From: Amycolatopsis lexingtonensis
GTDB lineage: Bacteria > Actinomycetota > Actinomycetes > Mycobacteriales > Pseudonocardiaceae
Length of the DNA stretch: 64,000 bases
Direction of reading: 5' to 3'
Assembly: GCF_014873755.1 (NCBI RefSeq)
Contig: NZ_JADBEG010000001.1
Span: forward strand, 5,067,501 to 5,131,500
How positions within the stretch are numbered: position 1 is the stretch's first letter; each line of letters opens with the position of its first letter. The translations under genes and the position numbers were made by a program. The notes below the pieces were generated by a model. That model saw only the letters and a list, made by a program, of their open reading frames with translations. It had not been told where the DNA came from and did no database searches. Shown piece after piece: positions 1-9,543 of the stretch.

Positions 1-1142
1 ACGAGCGCGGCCGCCAGCACCGCGGTGACGTGGATGGGCGCCGGCGTGAAGGACGCGGCCAGGACGAGGACCGCCGTCACCGGGAAACCGATGGCGATCG
101 GGCGGCACTCGTTGGTCGGGCCGATGTGCAGCAGCCACACGCTCAGCAGGAACACCGCGACCGGCACCGTGGTCGGCAGCGCCGCGGCCACCCCGCCCAG
201 GTGCAGCTTCCCCGTGTCGTAGGCGACCGCCACCTCGAGCCCCGCGCCGACCGCCGCGGCCGAGCCGAAGATGAAGTAGTGGCCGTAGCCCCAGCTCATC
301 GACGTGAACATGGTCGGGCGGCGGACGAGCCGCGCGTGGCCCGGGCGGTCGAAGTACAGCCACCACATCGAGAACACCAGGACGAGCGCGGCTGCGGCCA
401 GCGAGATCAGCGCGCCGAGGTGGCCCGGCTCGGCGGTCCCCTCCTTGAGCGCGTTCGTCGCGCTGAGGATCACCTCGCCGAGCACGATCAGGGTGAACAG
501 GCCGTACCGCTCGGCGATGTGGTGCGGGTGCCACGTCGTCCCCTGCCGGCGTTCCGCCCACACCGGCACGGCCATCTCCAGGACGGCGAACACGACGAAC
601 GCGGCCACCTGGGCACCGTGTGGCACCCACAGGAACGCGACCCACAGCAGCTGGACCCCCGTGATCCCGGCCGCGTACCGCAGCGCGGCCGGCCGGCACG
701 ACGGGTCGGACCGCGCGGCGCGCAGCCACTGGACCACCAGGGCGAGCCGCATCAGGACGTAGCCGGCGACCATCAGCCGGAAGTCGCCTTCGAAGGCGCT
801 CGACACCGCCGCCGCCACGGTCAGCCCGCCGGCGATCTGCACGAGCGTCGCCAGCCGGTACGGCACGTCGTCGGTGTCGAACGCCGAGGCGAACCAGCTG
901 AAGTTCAGCCAGCCCCACCAGATCGCGAAGAACACCATCGCGAACGACACGACGCCGTGGCCGGTGTGGCCTTCGGCGAGCGCGTGGTGCAGCTGCGCGG
1001 CCGCCTGGCCGACGGCGACCACGAAACAGAGGTCGAACAGGAGTTCCAGCGGCGTCGCGACGCGGTGGTGCTCACCGCGGTCGCGGGATCGCATGGGGCG
1101 GCGCCACACCCGGATCTCCGGCCGCGACGGCTGCTCGGTCAT
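1..1142 (-). CDS. Low temperature requirement A (LtrA) family membrane protein, cut by the window edge
   Basis: The minus-strand frame is open from the ATG at 1140-1142 to base 1, so only the C-terminal end is missing (380 codons present). The N-terminus has the LtrA-type core ATPLELLFDLCFVVAVGQ, followed by alternating hydrophobic segments and short charged loops such as HHIAERYGLFTLIVLGEVIL, which is the most conserved LtrA stretch. About nine or ten membrane helices are visible. LtrA proteins are multi-pass inner-membrane proteins named from a Listeria cold-growth mutant; their biochemical role is not established. The gene stands alone, same strand as the exporter upstream but 420 bases away from it. 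The family call is firm; the function is unknown. Confidence 0.85.
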   Translation of the reverse strand, partial: MTEQPSRPEIRVWRRPMRSRDRGEHHRVATPLELLFDLCFVVAVGQAAAQLHHALAEGHTGHGVVSFAMVFFAIWWGWLNFSWFASAFDTDDVPYRLATLVQIAGGLTVAAAVSSAFEGDFRLMVAGYVLMRLALVVQWLRAARSDPSCRPAALRYAAGITGVQLLWVAFLWVPHGAQVAAFVVFAVLEMAVPVWAERRQGTTWHPHHIAERYGLFTLIVLGEVILSATNALKEGTAEPGHLGALISLAAAALVLVFSMWWLYFDRPGHARLVRRPTMFTSMSWGYGHYFIFGSAAAVGAGLEVAVAYDTGKLHLGGVAAALPTTVPVAVFLLSVWLLHIGPTNECRPIAIGFPVTAVLVLAASFTPAPIHVTAVLAAAL

Positions 1143-1562
1143 CGGTGCTCCCCGGGCTCGTGCCTGTCGGACGCCGTCATCCCACATGATCACGAGCCGG
1201 TGCGCAAAGCACGACACGAAGAACGGACGGGCCCGGTTCCCCCTCCCCCGGGCCCGCCCGCGCCGTCACGCGCCGGCGGCACCGGCGGGCAGCCCTTCCG
1301 CGAGTGCCGGACGGTCCCCCGCGGACGCCGACGACTCACTGGACGGAAGGTGACCGAGTGTGTCCATTCCCTCGAACTCCGGACGCCTCGATCGCTCAAG
1401 CCGGTCACCCCATCCCCGGGTGGCCGACTGATTGCCACTGTCGGTAGCCGAAGCCGCGCAGTGAAGGCTCCATAAGATCTACCCGGTTGCTCTGCGTAGC
1501 ACCAGGGAATTCGCGCGCTCGTCACCCGGATGGAGCATCGCGAATCTGCGGAAAGTAGTGTC
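1143..1562. other. Intergenic region between the DHA2 exporter and ltrA
   Basis: About 420 bases with no convincing gene. It should hold the ltrA promoter on the minus strand, but I cannot fix a -35/-10 pair. A GC-rich hairpin lies at 1228-1256. A 111-codon minus-strand open frame here (1190-1525) has no recognisable domain, a proline/arginine-rich composition and no Shine-Dalgarno, so it is not called. Confidence 0.5.
1228..1256 (-). terminator. Possible hairpin terminator downstream of the DHA2 exporter
   Basis: Arms CGGGCCCGG (1228-1236) and CCGGGCCCG (1248-1256) pair perfectly around an 11-base pyrimidine-rich loop. On the minus strand the sequence after the stem is only mildly T-rich, so this is a weak intrinsic terminator at best. 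It lies over 300 bases past the exporter stop. Confidence 0.3.
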
Positions 1563-3038
1563 TCAGCCCCGCTGGACGTCCGCGGCCGAGGTTTCGGCCT
1601 CCCGCGCCTCGCGCTCCTCTACCGAGGCGCGCTGCCGGCGCGCCCGGAGCTCGGCGACCGCCAGTGCGAGCGCGACGCACGTCATGGCGGCCGCGCAGCC
1701 GAGCGCCACGGTCAGCGCGACCGGGTACGCCGACCCCGCGCCCACGACCGCGCCGAACACCGAAGCGAGCACCGCGGTGCCGATCGCGGTGCCGATCCGC
1801 TGCCCGGTCTGCAGCGCGCCGCCCGCGACGCCGGCCATCCGGACCGGCACGCATTCGAGCGTCAGCGTCGTGTTCGGCGAGATCACCATCCCGCCGCCGA
1901 CGCCCGCGAACAGCAGCGGGAGCGCGAAAGCCCAGCCGGACGCCGAGGGCGGGACCAGCTCGGCGAGCAGTGCAACGGCCAGCAGGCCGAGGGCGACCAC
2001 GCCCAGCCCGGTCACGGTGAGCAGCCTGCCGAAGCGGGGCACCAGCCGCCCGGCGACGGCCGCGGAGACCGCCGAGCCGAGCGCGAACGGCGTCACCGAG
2101 AGTCCCGACTGCAGGGGTGAGTAGCCGAGCCCCTGCTGGAAGAACACGGCGAAGACCAGCCAGATCCCGGCGAACCCGCAGAAGTAGAGCGCCCCGACCG
2201 CCGCGCCGGCGGCGTAGCCGGGGGTGCCGGTGAACAACCGCGTGTCCAGCAGCGGCGTCCGGCCGCGCCGGGACACCGAGTGCTCCCAGCGCACGAAGAC
2301 GGCGCCGAAGACGAGGGCGACCGGGAACAGCCACCAGAGCCGCGCGAGACCGCCTTGGTCGGATTCGATCACCGGCAGGAGCACCCCGAGCACCGCGATC
2401 GCCAGCAGCACGATGCCGGCGAAGTCGATCTCCGACCGGATCCTGAGCCGCTTCTTCTCGCTGCGCGGCAGCAGCCGCAGGGCCAGCGCGAACGCGAGCA
2501 CGCCGATCGGGACGTTGACGTAGAACACCCAGCGCCAGCCGTCCTGGGCACCGAAGGCCGCGATGATGGCGCCGCCGAGGATCGGGCCGACCGCCGTCGA
2601 GATCCCGACGACCGCGCCGAACATGCCGAACGCGCGGCCGCGCTCGGCGCCGCGGAAGAGGTCCTGGATCAGGCCGGTGTTCTGCGGGGTCAGCATGCCC
2701 GCCGCGATGCCCTGGGCGAGGCGGGCGAGGACCAGCGTCGTCTCGTTCGGCGCCGCGCCGGCCAGCGCGCTGGTGATGACGAACGCGGCCAGGGCGCCGA
2801 GGAACATGTTCCGGCGGCCGAACGCGTCCCCGAGGCGCCCGCCGGTGACCAGGACCAGGCCGAACGCCAGCGCGTACCCGGACACGACCCAGCGGATGCC
2901 GCCGCTGCTCGCGTGCAGGCCGGCCTGCATCGACGGGAGGGCGACGTTGACGATGCTGACGTCGAGCAGGCCCATGAACCCCGCGGTGAGCGAGACGGCA
3001 AGCGCTTTCCAGCGGCGGGGGTCGGGTTCGTGGGTCAT
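1563..3038 (-). CDS. MFS transporter, DHA2 (EmrB/QacA-like) family drug exporter
   Basis: A 491-residue integral membrane protein predicted to expel small hydrophobic or cationic compounds using the proton gradient. The start is the ATG at 3036-3038 (MTHEPDPRRWKAL); a longer open frame to 3110 would begin inside the hairpin after dnaE and adds no conserved residues. The first helix carries MGLLDVSIVNVALPSM, the DHA2 motif D1 pattern, followed by the MFS motif A-like loop GGRLGDAFGRRNMF and motif C-like glycines around AVGPILGGAI. About 14 helices can be drawn, as expected for DHA2. It lies 68 bases downstream of dnaE on the same strand, with a hairpin between, so it is probably a separate transcript. 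No linked regulator is visible. The substrate cannot be read from sequence. Confidence 0.88.
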   Translation of the reverse strand: MTHEPDPRRWKALAVSLTAGFMGLLDVSIVNVALPSMQAGLHASSGGIRWVVSGYALAFGLVLVTGGRLGDAFGRRNMFLGALAAFVITSALAGAAPNETTLVLARLAQGIAAGMLTPQNTGLIQDLFRGAERGRAFGMFGAVVGISTAVGPILGGAIIAAFGAQDGWRWVFYVNVPIGVLAFALALRLLPRSEKKRLRIRSEIDFAGIVLLAIAVLGVLLPVIESDQGGLARLWWLFPVALVFGAVFVRWEHSVSRRGRTPLLDTRLFTGTPGYAAGAAVGALYFCGFAGIWLVFAVFFQQGLGYSPLQSGLSVTPFALGSAVSAAVAGRLVPRFGRLLTVTGLGVVALGLLAVALLAELVPPSASGWAFALPLLFAGVGGGMVISPNTTLTLECVPVRMAGVAGGALQTGQRIGTAIGTAVLASVFGAVVGAGSAYPVALTVALGCAAAMTCVALALAVAELRARRQRASVEEREAREAETSAADVQRG

Positions 3039-3058
3039 CGTGTCCAGCAAACACGAAA

Positions 3059-3095
3059 GGCGGGACCCGCGCGCGTTGTGGCCGCGGATCCCGCC
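3059..3095 (-). terminator. Hairpin terminator downstream of dnaE
   Basis: Arms at 3059-3071 (GGCGGGACCCGCG) and 3083-3095 (CGCGGATCCCGCC) pair over 13 bp with a single mismatch and an 11-base loop. On the minus strand the stem follows the dnaE stop by about 12 bases and is followed by a T-containing stretch. It also lies just upstream of the exporter start. Confidence 0.55.
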
Positions 3096-3106
3096 TCGTC
3101 GCGGGC

Positions 3107-6100
3107 TCACGTCGAAGCGGTGATGCCCCGGATGCCCTTGAGCTCGCCGATCAGCATCGAGCTGACCTTCACCGGGTAGTCGTGGAGCGCGAACACCGTC
3201 TGGTTCCGCCCCACCAGCTTGAGGTGGACCATCGTGTCGCCCTTGTGCGCCAGCAGCGTGGACCGCAGCTCGCTGACGACCGACTGGTCGATCTTCTCCG
3301 CCGCGGCCAGCAGGACCAGCGGCGGTTCGTCGTCGCCGCTGCCGGTGCCGACCTCGGACAGGTCGAGCGTCGCGAGGCCGCCGCCGAAGACCGACATCTT
3401 GTCTTCGCGCCAGTTGACCCGGCCTTTGACCAGCACCGCGTTGTCCTCGATCAGCTCACTCGAGAACAGCGCGTACGACTTCGGGAAGAACAGCACCTCG
3501 AGCGAGGCGTCCATGTCCTCGACCGTGCAGATCGCCCAGGGCTCGCCCTTCTTGTTGACCCGCCGCTCCAGCGACGTGATCAGCCCGGAGATGACGATCT
3601 CGCCTTCCCGCGGCGGATCGGCGAGGATCCCGGCGATCGGCTTCGGGGCGTGCTTGCGCAGGATCCGCTCGGCGCCGTCCAGCGGGTGCGCCGAGACGTA
3701 CAGGCCGAGCATCTCGCGCTCGTAGGCGAGCAGCTGCTTGCGCGGGTACTCCTCCTCGCCGAACTTCAGGTGCGCGAGCGGCGACGACGAAGGGGCCGCC
3801 TCGCCCTCGTCCCCGCCGAAGCCGAACAGGTCGAACTGGCCCATCGCCTCCTGGCGCTTGAGCGGGACGACGGCTTCGACGGCGTCTTCGTGGACCTGGA
3901 TCATCGACAGCCGCGTGTGGCCGAGCGAATCGAACCCGCCCGCCTTGATCAGCGACTCGATCACCCGCTTGTTACAGGCCACGAGCTCGGACTTGTCGAG
4001 GAAGTCGGTGAAGGAGGCGTACTTGCCCTTCTCCTCGCGGGTCTTGATGATCGACTCGACGACGTTCGCCCCGACGTTGCGGACGGCACCCATGCCGAAG
4101 CGGATGTCGTCCCCGACGGCCGCGAACCGCAGGGCCGATTCGTTGACGTCCGGCGGCAGCACCTTGATGCCGAGGCGGCGGCACTCGGACAGGTAGACCG
4201 CCGACTTGTCCTTGTTGTCGCCGACCGAGGTCAGCAGCGCGGCCATGTACTCCGGCGTGAAGTTCGCCTTGAGGTAGGCGGTCCAGTAGGAGACCAGGCC
4301 GTACGCGGCCGCGTGGCTCTTGTTGAACGCGTAGCCGGCGAACGGGAGGATCGTGTCCCAGAGGGCCTTGATCGCCTCTTTGGAGAACCCGCCGGGGACC
4401 AGCTCGCTGGCCCGCATGCCGGCTTCGAAGCCCTCGTACTCCTTGTCGAGGACTTCCTTCTTCTTCTTGCCCATCGCGCGGCGGAGCACGTCCGCGCGAC
4501 CCATCGTGTAGCCGGCCACCTTCTGGCCGATGTGCATGATCTGCTCTTGGTAGACGATCAGGCCGTAGGTGTCGGCCAGGATCTCGCGCAGCGGCTCGTC
4601 GAGCTCCGGGTGGATCGGCTTGACCTTCTGCCGGTTGTTCTTACGGTCCGCGTAGTCGTTGTGCGCGTTCATGCCCATCGGGCCGGGGCGGTACAGCGCG
4701 CCGACCGCGACGATGTCGTCGAAGACCGTGGGCTCCATGCGGCGGAGCAGGTCGCGCATGGGCCCGCCGTCCAGCTGGAACACGCCGAGCGTGTCGCCGC
4801 GGGCGAGCAGCTTGTACGTCTCGGGGTCGTCGACGCCGAGGGTGTCGAGGTCGATGTCGATCCCGCGGTTGGCCTTGATGTTGTCGATCGCGTCGCCGAT
4901 GACCGTCAGGTTCCGCAGGCCGAGGAAGTCCATCTTCAGCAGGCCGATGGCCTCGCACGACGGGTAGTCCCAGCCGGTGATGATCGAGCCGTCGTCGCGC
5001 TGCCAGAGCGGGATCGCGTCGGTCAGCGGGTCGCAGGACATGATGACCGCGCAGGCGTGCACGCCCGCGTTGCGGATCAGGCCTTCGAGGCCTCGGGCGG
5101 TCTCGAAGATCGTCTTGCACTCTTCGTCGGTCTCGACGAGCGCGCGGACTTCGGCGGCCTCGCCGTAGCGCTCGTGCTTCGGGTCGACGATGCCCGAGAG
5201 CGGGATGTCCTTCGCCATGATCGGCGGCGGCAGCGCCTTGGAGATCTTGTCCGCGATCGCGTACCCGGGCTGGCCGAAGTGGACGCGCGCGGAGTCCTTG
5301 ATCGCGGCCTTGGTCTTAATGGTGCCGAAGGTGATGACCTGGGCGACCTTGTCCGCGCCGTACTTCTCGGTGGCGTACCGGATCATCTCGCCGCGCCGGC
5401 GGTCGTCGAAGTCGATGTCGATATCGGGCATCGAGACGCGCTCGGGGTTCAGGAACCGCTCGAACAGCAGCTTCTGCGGGATCGGGTCCAGGTTGGTGAT
5501 ACCGAGGACGTACGCGACGAGCGAGCCGGCGGCCGAACCACGGCCCGGGCCGACGCGGATGCCGACGCGGCGGGCGTAGCTGATGAGGTCGGCGACGATG
5601 AGGAAGTACGCCGGGAAGCCCTTGCCGATGATGACGTCGAGCTCGATCTCGATGCGCTCGTTGTAGTACTCGTCCGGCACGCCGTCCGGGAAGCGCCACT
5701 TGAGGCCGCGCTGGACCTCCTCGCGCAGCCAGCCGCCCTGGTCGTAGCCCTCGGGCACCTCGAAGAACGGCAGCCGGTCCTTGTGCGCGTAGACCTCTTC
5801 GTAGGACTGGACGCGCTCGGCGATCATCAGGGTGGTGTCGGCCGCGCCGGGGACCTCCTTGTCCCAGTACTCGCGCATGTCGGCGGCGGACTTGAGGTAG
5901 TAGCCGTCGCCGTCGAACTTGAACCGCGTCGGGTCGTTGAGGGTCTTGCCCGCCTGGACGCACAGCAGCGCGGAGTGCGTGTCCGCCTGGTCCTTCGTGA
6001 CGTAGTGCGAGTCGTTCGTGGCGAGCGGCTTGAGGTCGAGCAGGCGGCCGATCTCGAGCAGGCCCTCGCGGACCGACCGCTCGATGGGCAGGCCGTGGTC

Positions 6101-6694
6101 CATCAGCTCGAGGAAGAAGTTGTCCGCGCCGAAGATGTCCTTGTAGTCGGACGCGGCCTGGATCGCCGCCTCCTTCTGGCCCAGCCGCAGCCGGGTCTGC
6201 ACCTCGCCGGACGGGCAGCCGGTGGTGGCGATGATGCCGGAGTGGTTCTCGGAGATCAGCTCGCGGTCCATCCGGGGCTTGCGGTAGTAGCCCTGCATGC
6301 TGGCCAGCGAGGACAGCTTGAAGAGGTTCCGCAGCCCGGTGGCGTTCTCGGCGAGCATGGTCATGTGCGTGTAGGCACCGCCGCCGGAGACGTCGCCGCC
6401 CTCACCGAACTCGTCCGAGCCGCGCTGGTTGGCCTGGCCCCAGAAGACGGGCTTCTTGTGGAACCGGCTCTCCGGCGCGACGTAGGCCTCGATGCCGATG
6501 ATCGGCTTGATGCCTGCCTTCTTGGCCTGCTGGTAGAACTCGTCGCCGCCGTACATGTTGCCGTGGTCGGTCATCCCGACCGCGGGCATGCCGAGGCGCG
6601 CCGCCTCGGCGAAGAGAGGGGCGATCTTCGCCGCACCGTCGAGCATCGAGTACTCGGTGTGGACGTGCAGGTGGACGAAAGAATCGTTCGACAC
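3107..6694 (-). CDS. dnaE: DNA polymerase III subunit alpha (replicative polymerase)
   Basis: This is the 1195-residue catalytic subunit of the chromosomal replicase. The N-terminal PHP domain begins [15 protein letters not shown] and keeps TDHGNM, so metal-binding residues for PHP proofreading appear intact, as in mycobacterial DnaE1. The C-family polymerase core shows [17 protein letters not shown] and the catalytic acidic run [12 protein letters not shown] around residue 400-430. A helix-hairpin-helix region and a C-terminal OB-fold follow ([19 protein letters not shown]). Length is close to M. tuberculosis DnaE1. I chose the GTG at 6692-6694 ([12 protein letters not shown]) because a GGGGAGG-like Shine-Dalgarno precedes it; the open frame continues upstream without conserved residues. 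It is the housekeeping DnaE1 rather than the mutagenic DnaE2: the PHP motif is complete, and no imuA/imuB genes are adjacent. Confidence 0.97.
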   Translation of the reverse strand: MSNDSFVHLHVHTEYSMLDGAAKIAPLFAEAARLGMPAVGMTDHGNMYGGDEFYQQAKKAGIKPIIGIEAYVAPESRFHKKPVFWGQANQRGSDEFGEGGDVSGGGAYTHMTMLAENATGLRNLFKLSSLASMQGYYRKPRMDRELISENHSGIIATTGCPSGEVQTRLRLGQKEAAIQAASDYKDIFGADNFFLELMDHGLPIERSVREGLLEIGRLLDLKPLATNDSHYVTKDQADTHSALLCVQAGKTLNDPTRFKFDGDGYYLKSAADMREYWDKEVPGAADTTLMIAERVQSYEEVYAHKDRLPFFEVPEGYDQGGWLREEVQRGLKWRFPDGVPDEYYNERIEIELDVIIGKGFPAYFLIVADLISYARRVGIRVGPGRGSAAGSLVAYVLGITNLDPIPQKLLFERFLNPERVSMPDIDIDFDDRRRGEMIRYATEKYGADKVAQVITFGTIKTKAAIKDSARVHFGQPGYAIADKISKALPPPIMAKDIPLSGIVDPKHERYGEAAEVRALVETDEECKTIFETARGLEGLIRNAGVHACAVIMSCDPLTDAIPLWQRDDGSIITGWDYPSCEAIGLLKMDFLGLRNLTVIGDAIDNIKANRGIDIDLDTLGVDDPETYKLLARGDTLGVFQLDGGPMRDLLRRMEPTVFDDIVAVGALYRPGPMGMNAHNDYADRKNNRQKVKPIHPELDEPLREILADTYGLIVYQEQIMHIGQKVAGYTMGRADVLRRAMGKKKKEVLDKEYEGFEAGMRASELVPGGFSKEAIKALWDTILPFAGYAFNKSHAAAYGLVSYWTAYLKANFTPEYMAALLTSVGDNKDKSAVYLSECRRLGIKVLPPDVNESALRFAAVGDDIRFGMGAVRNVGANVVESIIKTREEKGKYASFTDFLDKSELVACNKRVIESLIKAGGFDSLGHTRLSMIQVHEDAVEAVVPLKRQEAMGQFDLFGFGGDEGEAAPSSSPLAHLKFGEEEYPRKQLLAYEREMLGLYVSAHPLDGAERILRKHAPKPIAGILADPPREGEIVISGLITSLERRVNKKGEPWAICTVEDMDASLEVLFFPKSYALFSSELIEDNAVLVKGRVNWREDKMSVFGGGLATLDLSEVGTGSGDDEPPLVLLAAAEKIDQSVVSELRSTLLAHKGDTMVHLKLVGRNQTVFALHDYPVKVSSMLIGELKGIRGITAST

Positions 6695-6882
6695 CAGCGA
6701 AAACCTCCCCTGTCTGGATCGGACCGGCGCGCCCGGGTCCCCCAGCCTATCCCGCACTCGCCGGGCTCGATTGTGCGCCTCCGGGGCCCGCTCCGGGTGG
6801 CGCGACGCGCCCTCATTTCGGGCGGTGGTGATCACGGCACGGGGTGCGGCCGGACGGTCACTGGAGGCTTCCGGTCGGGAGC

Positions 6883-6935
6883 GTCTTGAATGAGTCATTC
6901 AGGTCTTGGGAGGTCCTGAATGACTCATTCAAGAC
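6883..6935. repeat. Paired palindromic repeat, type A, copy 1
   Basis: A perfect 21-bp inverted repeat: left arm 6883-6903 starts GTCTTGAATGAGTCATTC, right arm 6915-6935 ends GACTCATTCAAGAC, with an 11-base spacer (6904-6914). Each arm is itself nearly palindromic (TGAATGA then TCATTCA). The same element recurs at 7215-7267 and 37352-37404. Confidence 0.9.
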
Positions 6936-7014
6936 CTTTGCCGGGGAGCCGGGACCGGGGTCGGGGCCGCGGGTGCGCCTCGCCGAGCACGAAGGGCCGG
7001 ACCGGTCCGACGCC

Positions 7015-7144
7015 ATGAACGAGTCGTTCATGACCTCCGGCGCCAGGGTCCCGGCAAAGTCGCGTCAGCACGGCCGATCCGGGTGCCCGCACGTCATGAA
7101 CGGGTCGTTCACCTCGCCAGACGACATGAACAAGTCGTTCACGA
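7015..7144. repeat. Cluster of three short palindromes, type B
   Basis: Three related palindromes: 7015-7031 (ATGAACGAGTCGTTCAT), 7095-7111 (built on ATGAACGGGTCGTTCA) and about 7125-7144 (ATGAACAAGTCGTTCACGAC). They share the skeleton TGAAC, N5, GTTCA with type A (TGAATGA/TCATTCA) but differ at most inner positions. Complementary modules CCCGGCAAA and TCCGGCAAA follow the first and third. Confidence 0.8.
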
Positions 7145-7214
7145 CATCACTGCCGGGGTTCCGGCAAACTCGCGCGGCCGGGCCACTTCGCCGCCGGTAA
7201 CCCGCTCGCCCCAC

Positions 7215-7267
7215 GTCTTGAATGACTCATTCAGGTCTTCGGACGTCCTGAATGACTCATTCAAGAC
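7215..7267. repeat. Paired palindromic repeat, type A, copy 2
   Basis: Left arm 7215-7235 (begins GTCTTGAATGACTCATTC) and right arm 7247-7267 (ends GACTCATTCAAGAC), spacer of 11 bases. It differs from copy 1 by one base in the left arm (central G to C) and by two or three bases in the spacer. Confidence 0.88.
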
Positions 7268-7328
7268 GCCGGCGCACCGCTGCGGGCCGCACCTACCCGA
7301 CTTTGCCGGGGCCCTGACCTCCGGCGCG

Positions 7329-7348
7329 GTGAACGACCCGTTCATGAC
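7329..7348. repeat. Short palindrome, type B variant
   Basis: GTGAACGACCCGTTCATGAC, with arms around a five-base centre. It is preceded by a module (about 7297-7317, containing TTTGCCGGGGCCCTGA) that is close to the reverse complement of the module at about 7044-7063. Confidence 0.7.
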
Positions 7349-7384
7349 GTCCGGTGAGGTGGGCCACACCCGCCCGCTCCCGCG

Positions 7385-7445
7385 TTGACAGCGACACCCC
7401 CGGCACCGAGCATTCCCCGCATGAACCTGTCTGACAGCCAGACAG
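7385..7445 (+). promoter_or_regulatory. Promoter and likely auto-operator of the asparagine/aspartate operon
   Basis: A consensus -35 TTGACA lies at 7385-7390. A -10 near 7408-7415 is poor. The 19-base element CTGTCTGACAGCCAGACAG (7427-7445) has perfect 7-bp arms around five bases, the size expected for a GntR/FadR dimer. It lies at or just after the predicted transcription start and before the AAGGTGG Shine-Dalgarno (7452-7458). This layout is why I place the regulator start downstream, at 7469. Confidence 0.5.
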
Positions 7446-7468
7446 CCGGACAAGGTGGTCCTCGCCGG

Positions 7469-8125
7469 GTGAGTGCCATGGAAGCCGTGCTGGCCCACCT
7501 GCGGCAGCTGATCGAGCGCGGTGACTACCCCGTCGGCGCCAAGCTTCCCTCCGAAGCGTCCCTGAGCAGGGAGTTCGAGGTCAGCCGGTCGGTCATCCGG
7601 GAGGCGCTGCGCGGTCTGCAGGCCCTCGGCATGACCGAGTCGAAGACCGGCAAGGGCACCTTCGTCACCGCCACCGGGCCCGCCGAGAACCCGACCTTCG
7701 GGCCCTACTCGGCCCGCGACCTCATCGAAGTCCGCCGGCACGTCGAGATCCCCGTCGCGGGCTACGCGGCCGTGCGGCGCAGCCAGGACGACCTCGACCT
7801 GCTCGGCCACCTCCTCGACCGGATGGACGCCGAGACCGACAACACCGCGTGGGTCGCGCTCGACTCGCTCTTCCACATCACCATCGCCCAGGCCTCGGGC
7901 AACCCCGTCTTCGGGAAGGTGATCGAAGAGATCCGGGACGCGCTGGCCCGCCAGTCCGCCTTCCTCAACCAGCTCGGCGACCGGCGCGCGCAGTCGAACG
8001 CCGAGCACCGCGCGATCGTCACGGCCATCGAACGCGGTTCCGAAGAACAAGCCGTCGAAGCCATGACCGCGCACCTCACGCACGTCGAAGCCACTCTCAC
8101 CAGCATCGTGAACGGGGACCAGTGA
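7469..8125 (+). CDS. GntR-family (FadR/FCD subfamily) regulator of the asparagine/aspartate operon
   Basis: About 218 residues. The N-terminal winged helix-turn-helix is clear ([20 protein letters not shown], then [11 protein letters not shown]). The all-alpha C-terminal half has the look of the FCD ligand-binding domain, with conserved histidines in [16 protein letters not shown] and [14 protein letters not shown]. It is the first gene of a four-gene run and its stop overlaps the next start (GTGA at 8122-8125), so it is probably an autoregulated repressor whose inducer is aspartate, asparagine or a product. Start choice: GTG at 7469 has an AAGGTGG site 10 bases upstream. ATG 7421 and TTG 7385 are in frame but lack a Shine-Dalgarno, and 7385 is the -35 hexamer itself. 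Family certain, inducer inferred from context. Confidence 0.85.
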   Translation: MSAMEAVLAHLRQLIERGDYPVGAKLPSEASLSREFEVSRSVIREALRGLQALGMTESKTGKGTFVTATGPAENPTFGPYSARDLIEVRRHVEIPVAGYAAVRRSQDDLDLLGHLLDRMDAETDNTAWVALDSLFHITIAQASGNPVFGKVIEEIRDALARQSAFLNQLGDRRAQSNAEHRAIVTAIERGSEEQAVEAMTAHLTHVEATLTSIVNGDQ

Positions 8126-9543
8126 CCGAGCAGACCCTCACGGCCACCACCGCGGACGCGGGCGACGCCGGCTACCGCAAGGCCCTCAAACCGCGGCACG
8201 TGAACATGATCGCCATCGGCGGGGCCATCGGCACCGGCCTGTTCCTCGGCGCCGGCGGCCGGCTCGCCCAGGCCGGGCCGGCGCTGGCCATCGTCTACGC
8301 CGTCTGCGGGCTCTTCGCGTTCTTCGTCGTCCGCGCGCTCGGCGAGCTGATCCTGTACCGGCCCTCCAGCGGCGCCTTCGTCTCCTACGCCCGCGAGTTC
8401 ATGGGCGAGAAGGGCGCGTACGTCGCCGGGTGGATGCACTTCCTCAACTGGTCGACCACCGGCATCGCCGACATCACGGCGATCGCGCTCTACGCGCACT
8501 TCTGGTCGTTCTTCTCGCCGGTCCCGCAGTGGGTGCTCGCGCTGATCGCGCTCGCCGTGGTCCTGACGCTGAACCTCGTCTCGGTGAAGCTGTTCGGCGA
8601 GATGGAGTTCTGGTTCGCCATCGTCAAGGTCGCCGCGCTCGTGCTGTTCATGGTGATCGGGATCTTCCTGCTGGTGACGCAGACGCCGATCGACGGCGCC
8701 GCGGGCGGTCCGCAGCTGATCACCGAGCACGGCGGGATCTTCCCCACCGGCCTGCTGCCGATGGTGCTCATCGTGCAGGGCGTGGTGTTCGCCTACGCGT
8801 CGGTCGAGCTGGTCGGCGTCGCGGCCGGCGAGACCCCGAACCCGGAGAAGATCATGCCGAAGGCGATCAACTCAATCATGTGGCGCATCGCGGTCTTCTA
8901 CGTCGGCTCGGTCGTGCTGCTGACGATGCTGCTGCCGTGGAGCTCCTACACGAAGGACCAGAGCCCGTTCGTCACCGTGCTCTCCCACCTGGGCGTGCCC
9001 GCCGCGGACAGCGTGATGAACCTGGTCGTGCTCACCGCCGCGCTGTCCAGCCTGAACTCCGGCCTCTACTCGACCGGCCGGATCCTGCGGTCGATGGCGA
9101 CGGCGGGCTCCGCGCCGAAGTTCACCGGCGTGATGAACCGCAACCACGTGCCCTACGGCGGGATCCTGCTCACCGCGGCCGTCTGCGTGCTGGGCGTCGG
9201 GCTCAACTACGTCGTGCCGAAGGACGCCTTCGACATCGTCCTGAACTTCGCCGCGATCGGCATCCTCGCCACCTGGGCCATCATCGTGCTCTGCCACCTG
9301 CTGTTCGTCCGCAAGGCCGAGCGCGAGGGCTTCGAGCGGCCGTCGTTCCGCTTGCCGTTCTCGCCGTACACCGAGATCGCGACGCTGGTGTTCCTCGCCG
9401 CCGTCGTCGTCCTGATGGGCTTCGACGAGACCGGCCGGATCACCCTCCTGGCACTGCCCGCCATCCTGGTCGCGCTGGTCGTCGGCTGGTTCGCCGTGCG
9501 CAAGCGGATCGACATGCGCGCGTTCGACGAGGAGGGCGTGTGA
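8122..9543 (+). CDS. ansP: Amino acid permease, probably L-asparagine/aspartate (AnsP-like)
   Basis: A 473-residue APC-superfamily transporter with about 12 membrane helices. The first helix carries the APC consensus [18 protein letters not shown], typical of the amino acid/choline/GABA permeases to which AnsP and the aromatic permeases belong. The conserved [20 protein letters not shown] loop is also present. It starts at GTG 8122, overlapping the regulator stop by 4 bases, and ends in a GTGA overlap with the asparaginase gene. Because it is followed directly by asparaginase and aspartase, asparagine or aspartate is the likely substrate. The substrate is inferred from context, as this subfamily cannot be told apart by motif alone. 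Confidence 0.87.
   Translation: MTEQTLTATTADAGDAGYRKALKPRHVNMIAIGGAIGTGLFLGAGGRLAQAGPALAIVYAVCGLFAFFVVRALGELILYRPSSGAFVSYAREFMGEKGAYVAGWMHFLNWSTTGIADITAIALYAHFWSFFSPVPQWVLALIALAVVLTLNLVSVKLFGEMEFWFAIVKVAALVLFMVIGIFLLVTQTPIDGAAGGPQLITEHGGIFPTGLLPMVLIVQGVVFAYASVELVGVAAGETPNPEKIMPKAINSIMWRIAVFYVGSVVLLTMLLPWSSYTKDQSPFVTVLSHLGVPAADSVMNLVVLTAALSSLNSGLYSTGRILRSMATAGSAPKFTGVMNRNHVPYGGILLTAAVCVLGVGLNYVVPKDAFDIVLNFAAIGILATWAIIVLCHLLFVRKAEREGFERPSFRLPFSPYTEIATLVFLAAVVVLMGFDETGRITLLALPAILVALVVGWFAVRKRIDMRAFDEEGV

Larger units (their letters stand above)
6695..7384. other. Long intergenic region with mosaic palindromic repeats
   Basis: About 690 bases without a gene. The dnaE-proximal 180 bases should hold the dnaE promoter. 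From 6883 onward it is almost entirely palindromic elements: two copies of a paired 21-bp inverted repeat (6883-6935, 7215-7267) and four single palindromes (7015-7031, 7095-7111, 7125-7144, 7329-7348), with recurring modules TTTGCCGGGG or its complement between them. Open frames across it read as repeats of peptides like MNESF and LNDSFKT and are repeat translations, not genes. Confidence 0.75.

Noticed and set aside
1190-1525. A 111-codon minus-strand frame between ltrA and the DHA2 exporter
   Set aside because: No Shine-Dalgarno, no domain and Arg/Pro-rich composition. The start lies next to unrelated sequence and the frame is explained by base composition.
3182-6889. A plus-strand open frame of more than 1200 codons opposite dnaE
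   Set aside because: It is a GC-driven shadow of dnaE with low-complexity Arg/Val/Asp composition and no conserved domain. The minus-strand frame encodes a complete polymerase.
6883-7348. CRISPR array
   Set aside because: The units are palindromic, irregularly spaced and of several types, with no constant-length unique spacers and no cas genes.
6844-7388. Several small frames encoding peptides such as MNESF and LNDSFKT
   Set aside because: They are translations of the palindromic repeats in different frames; the same peptides appear at other repeat copies.
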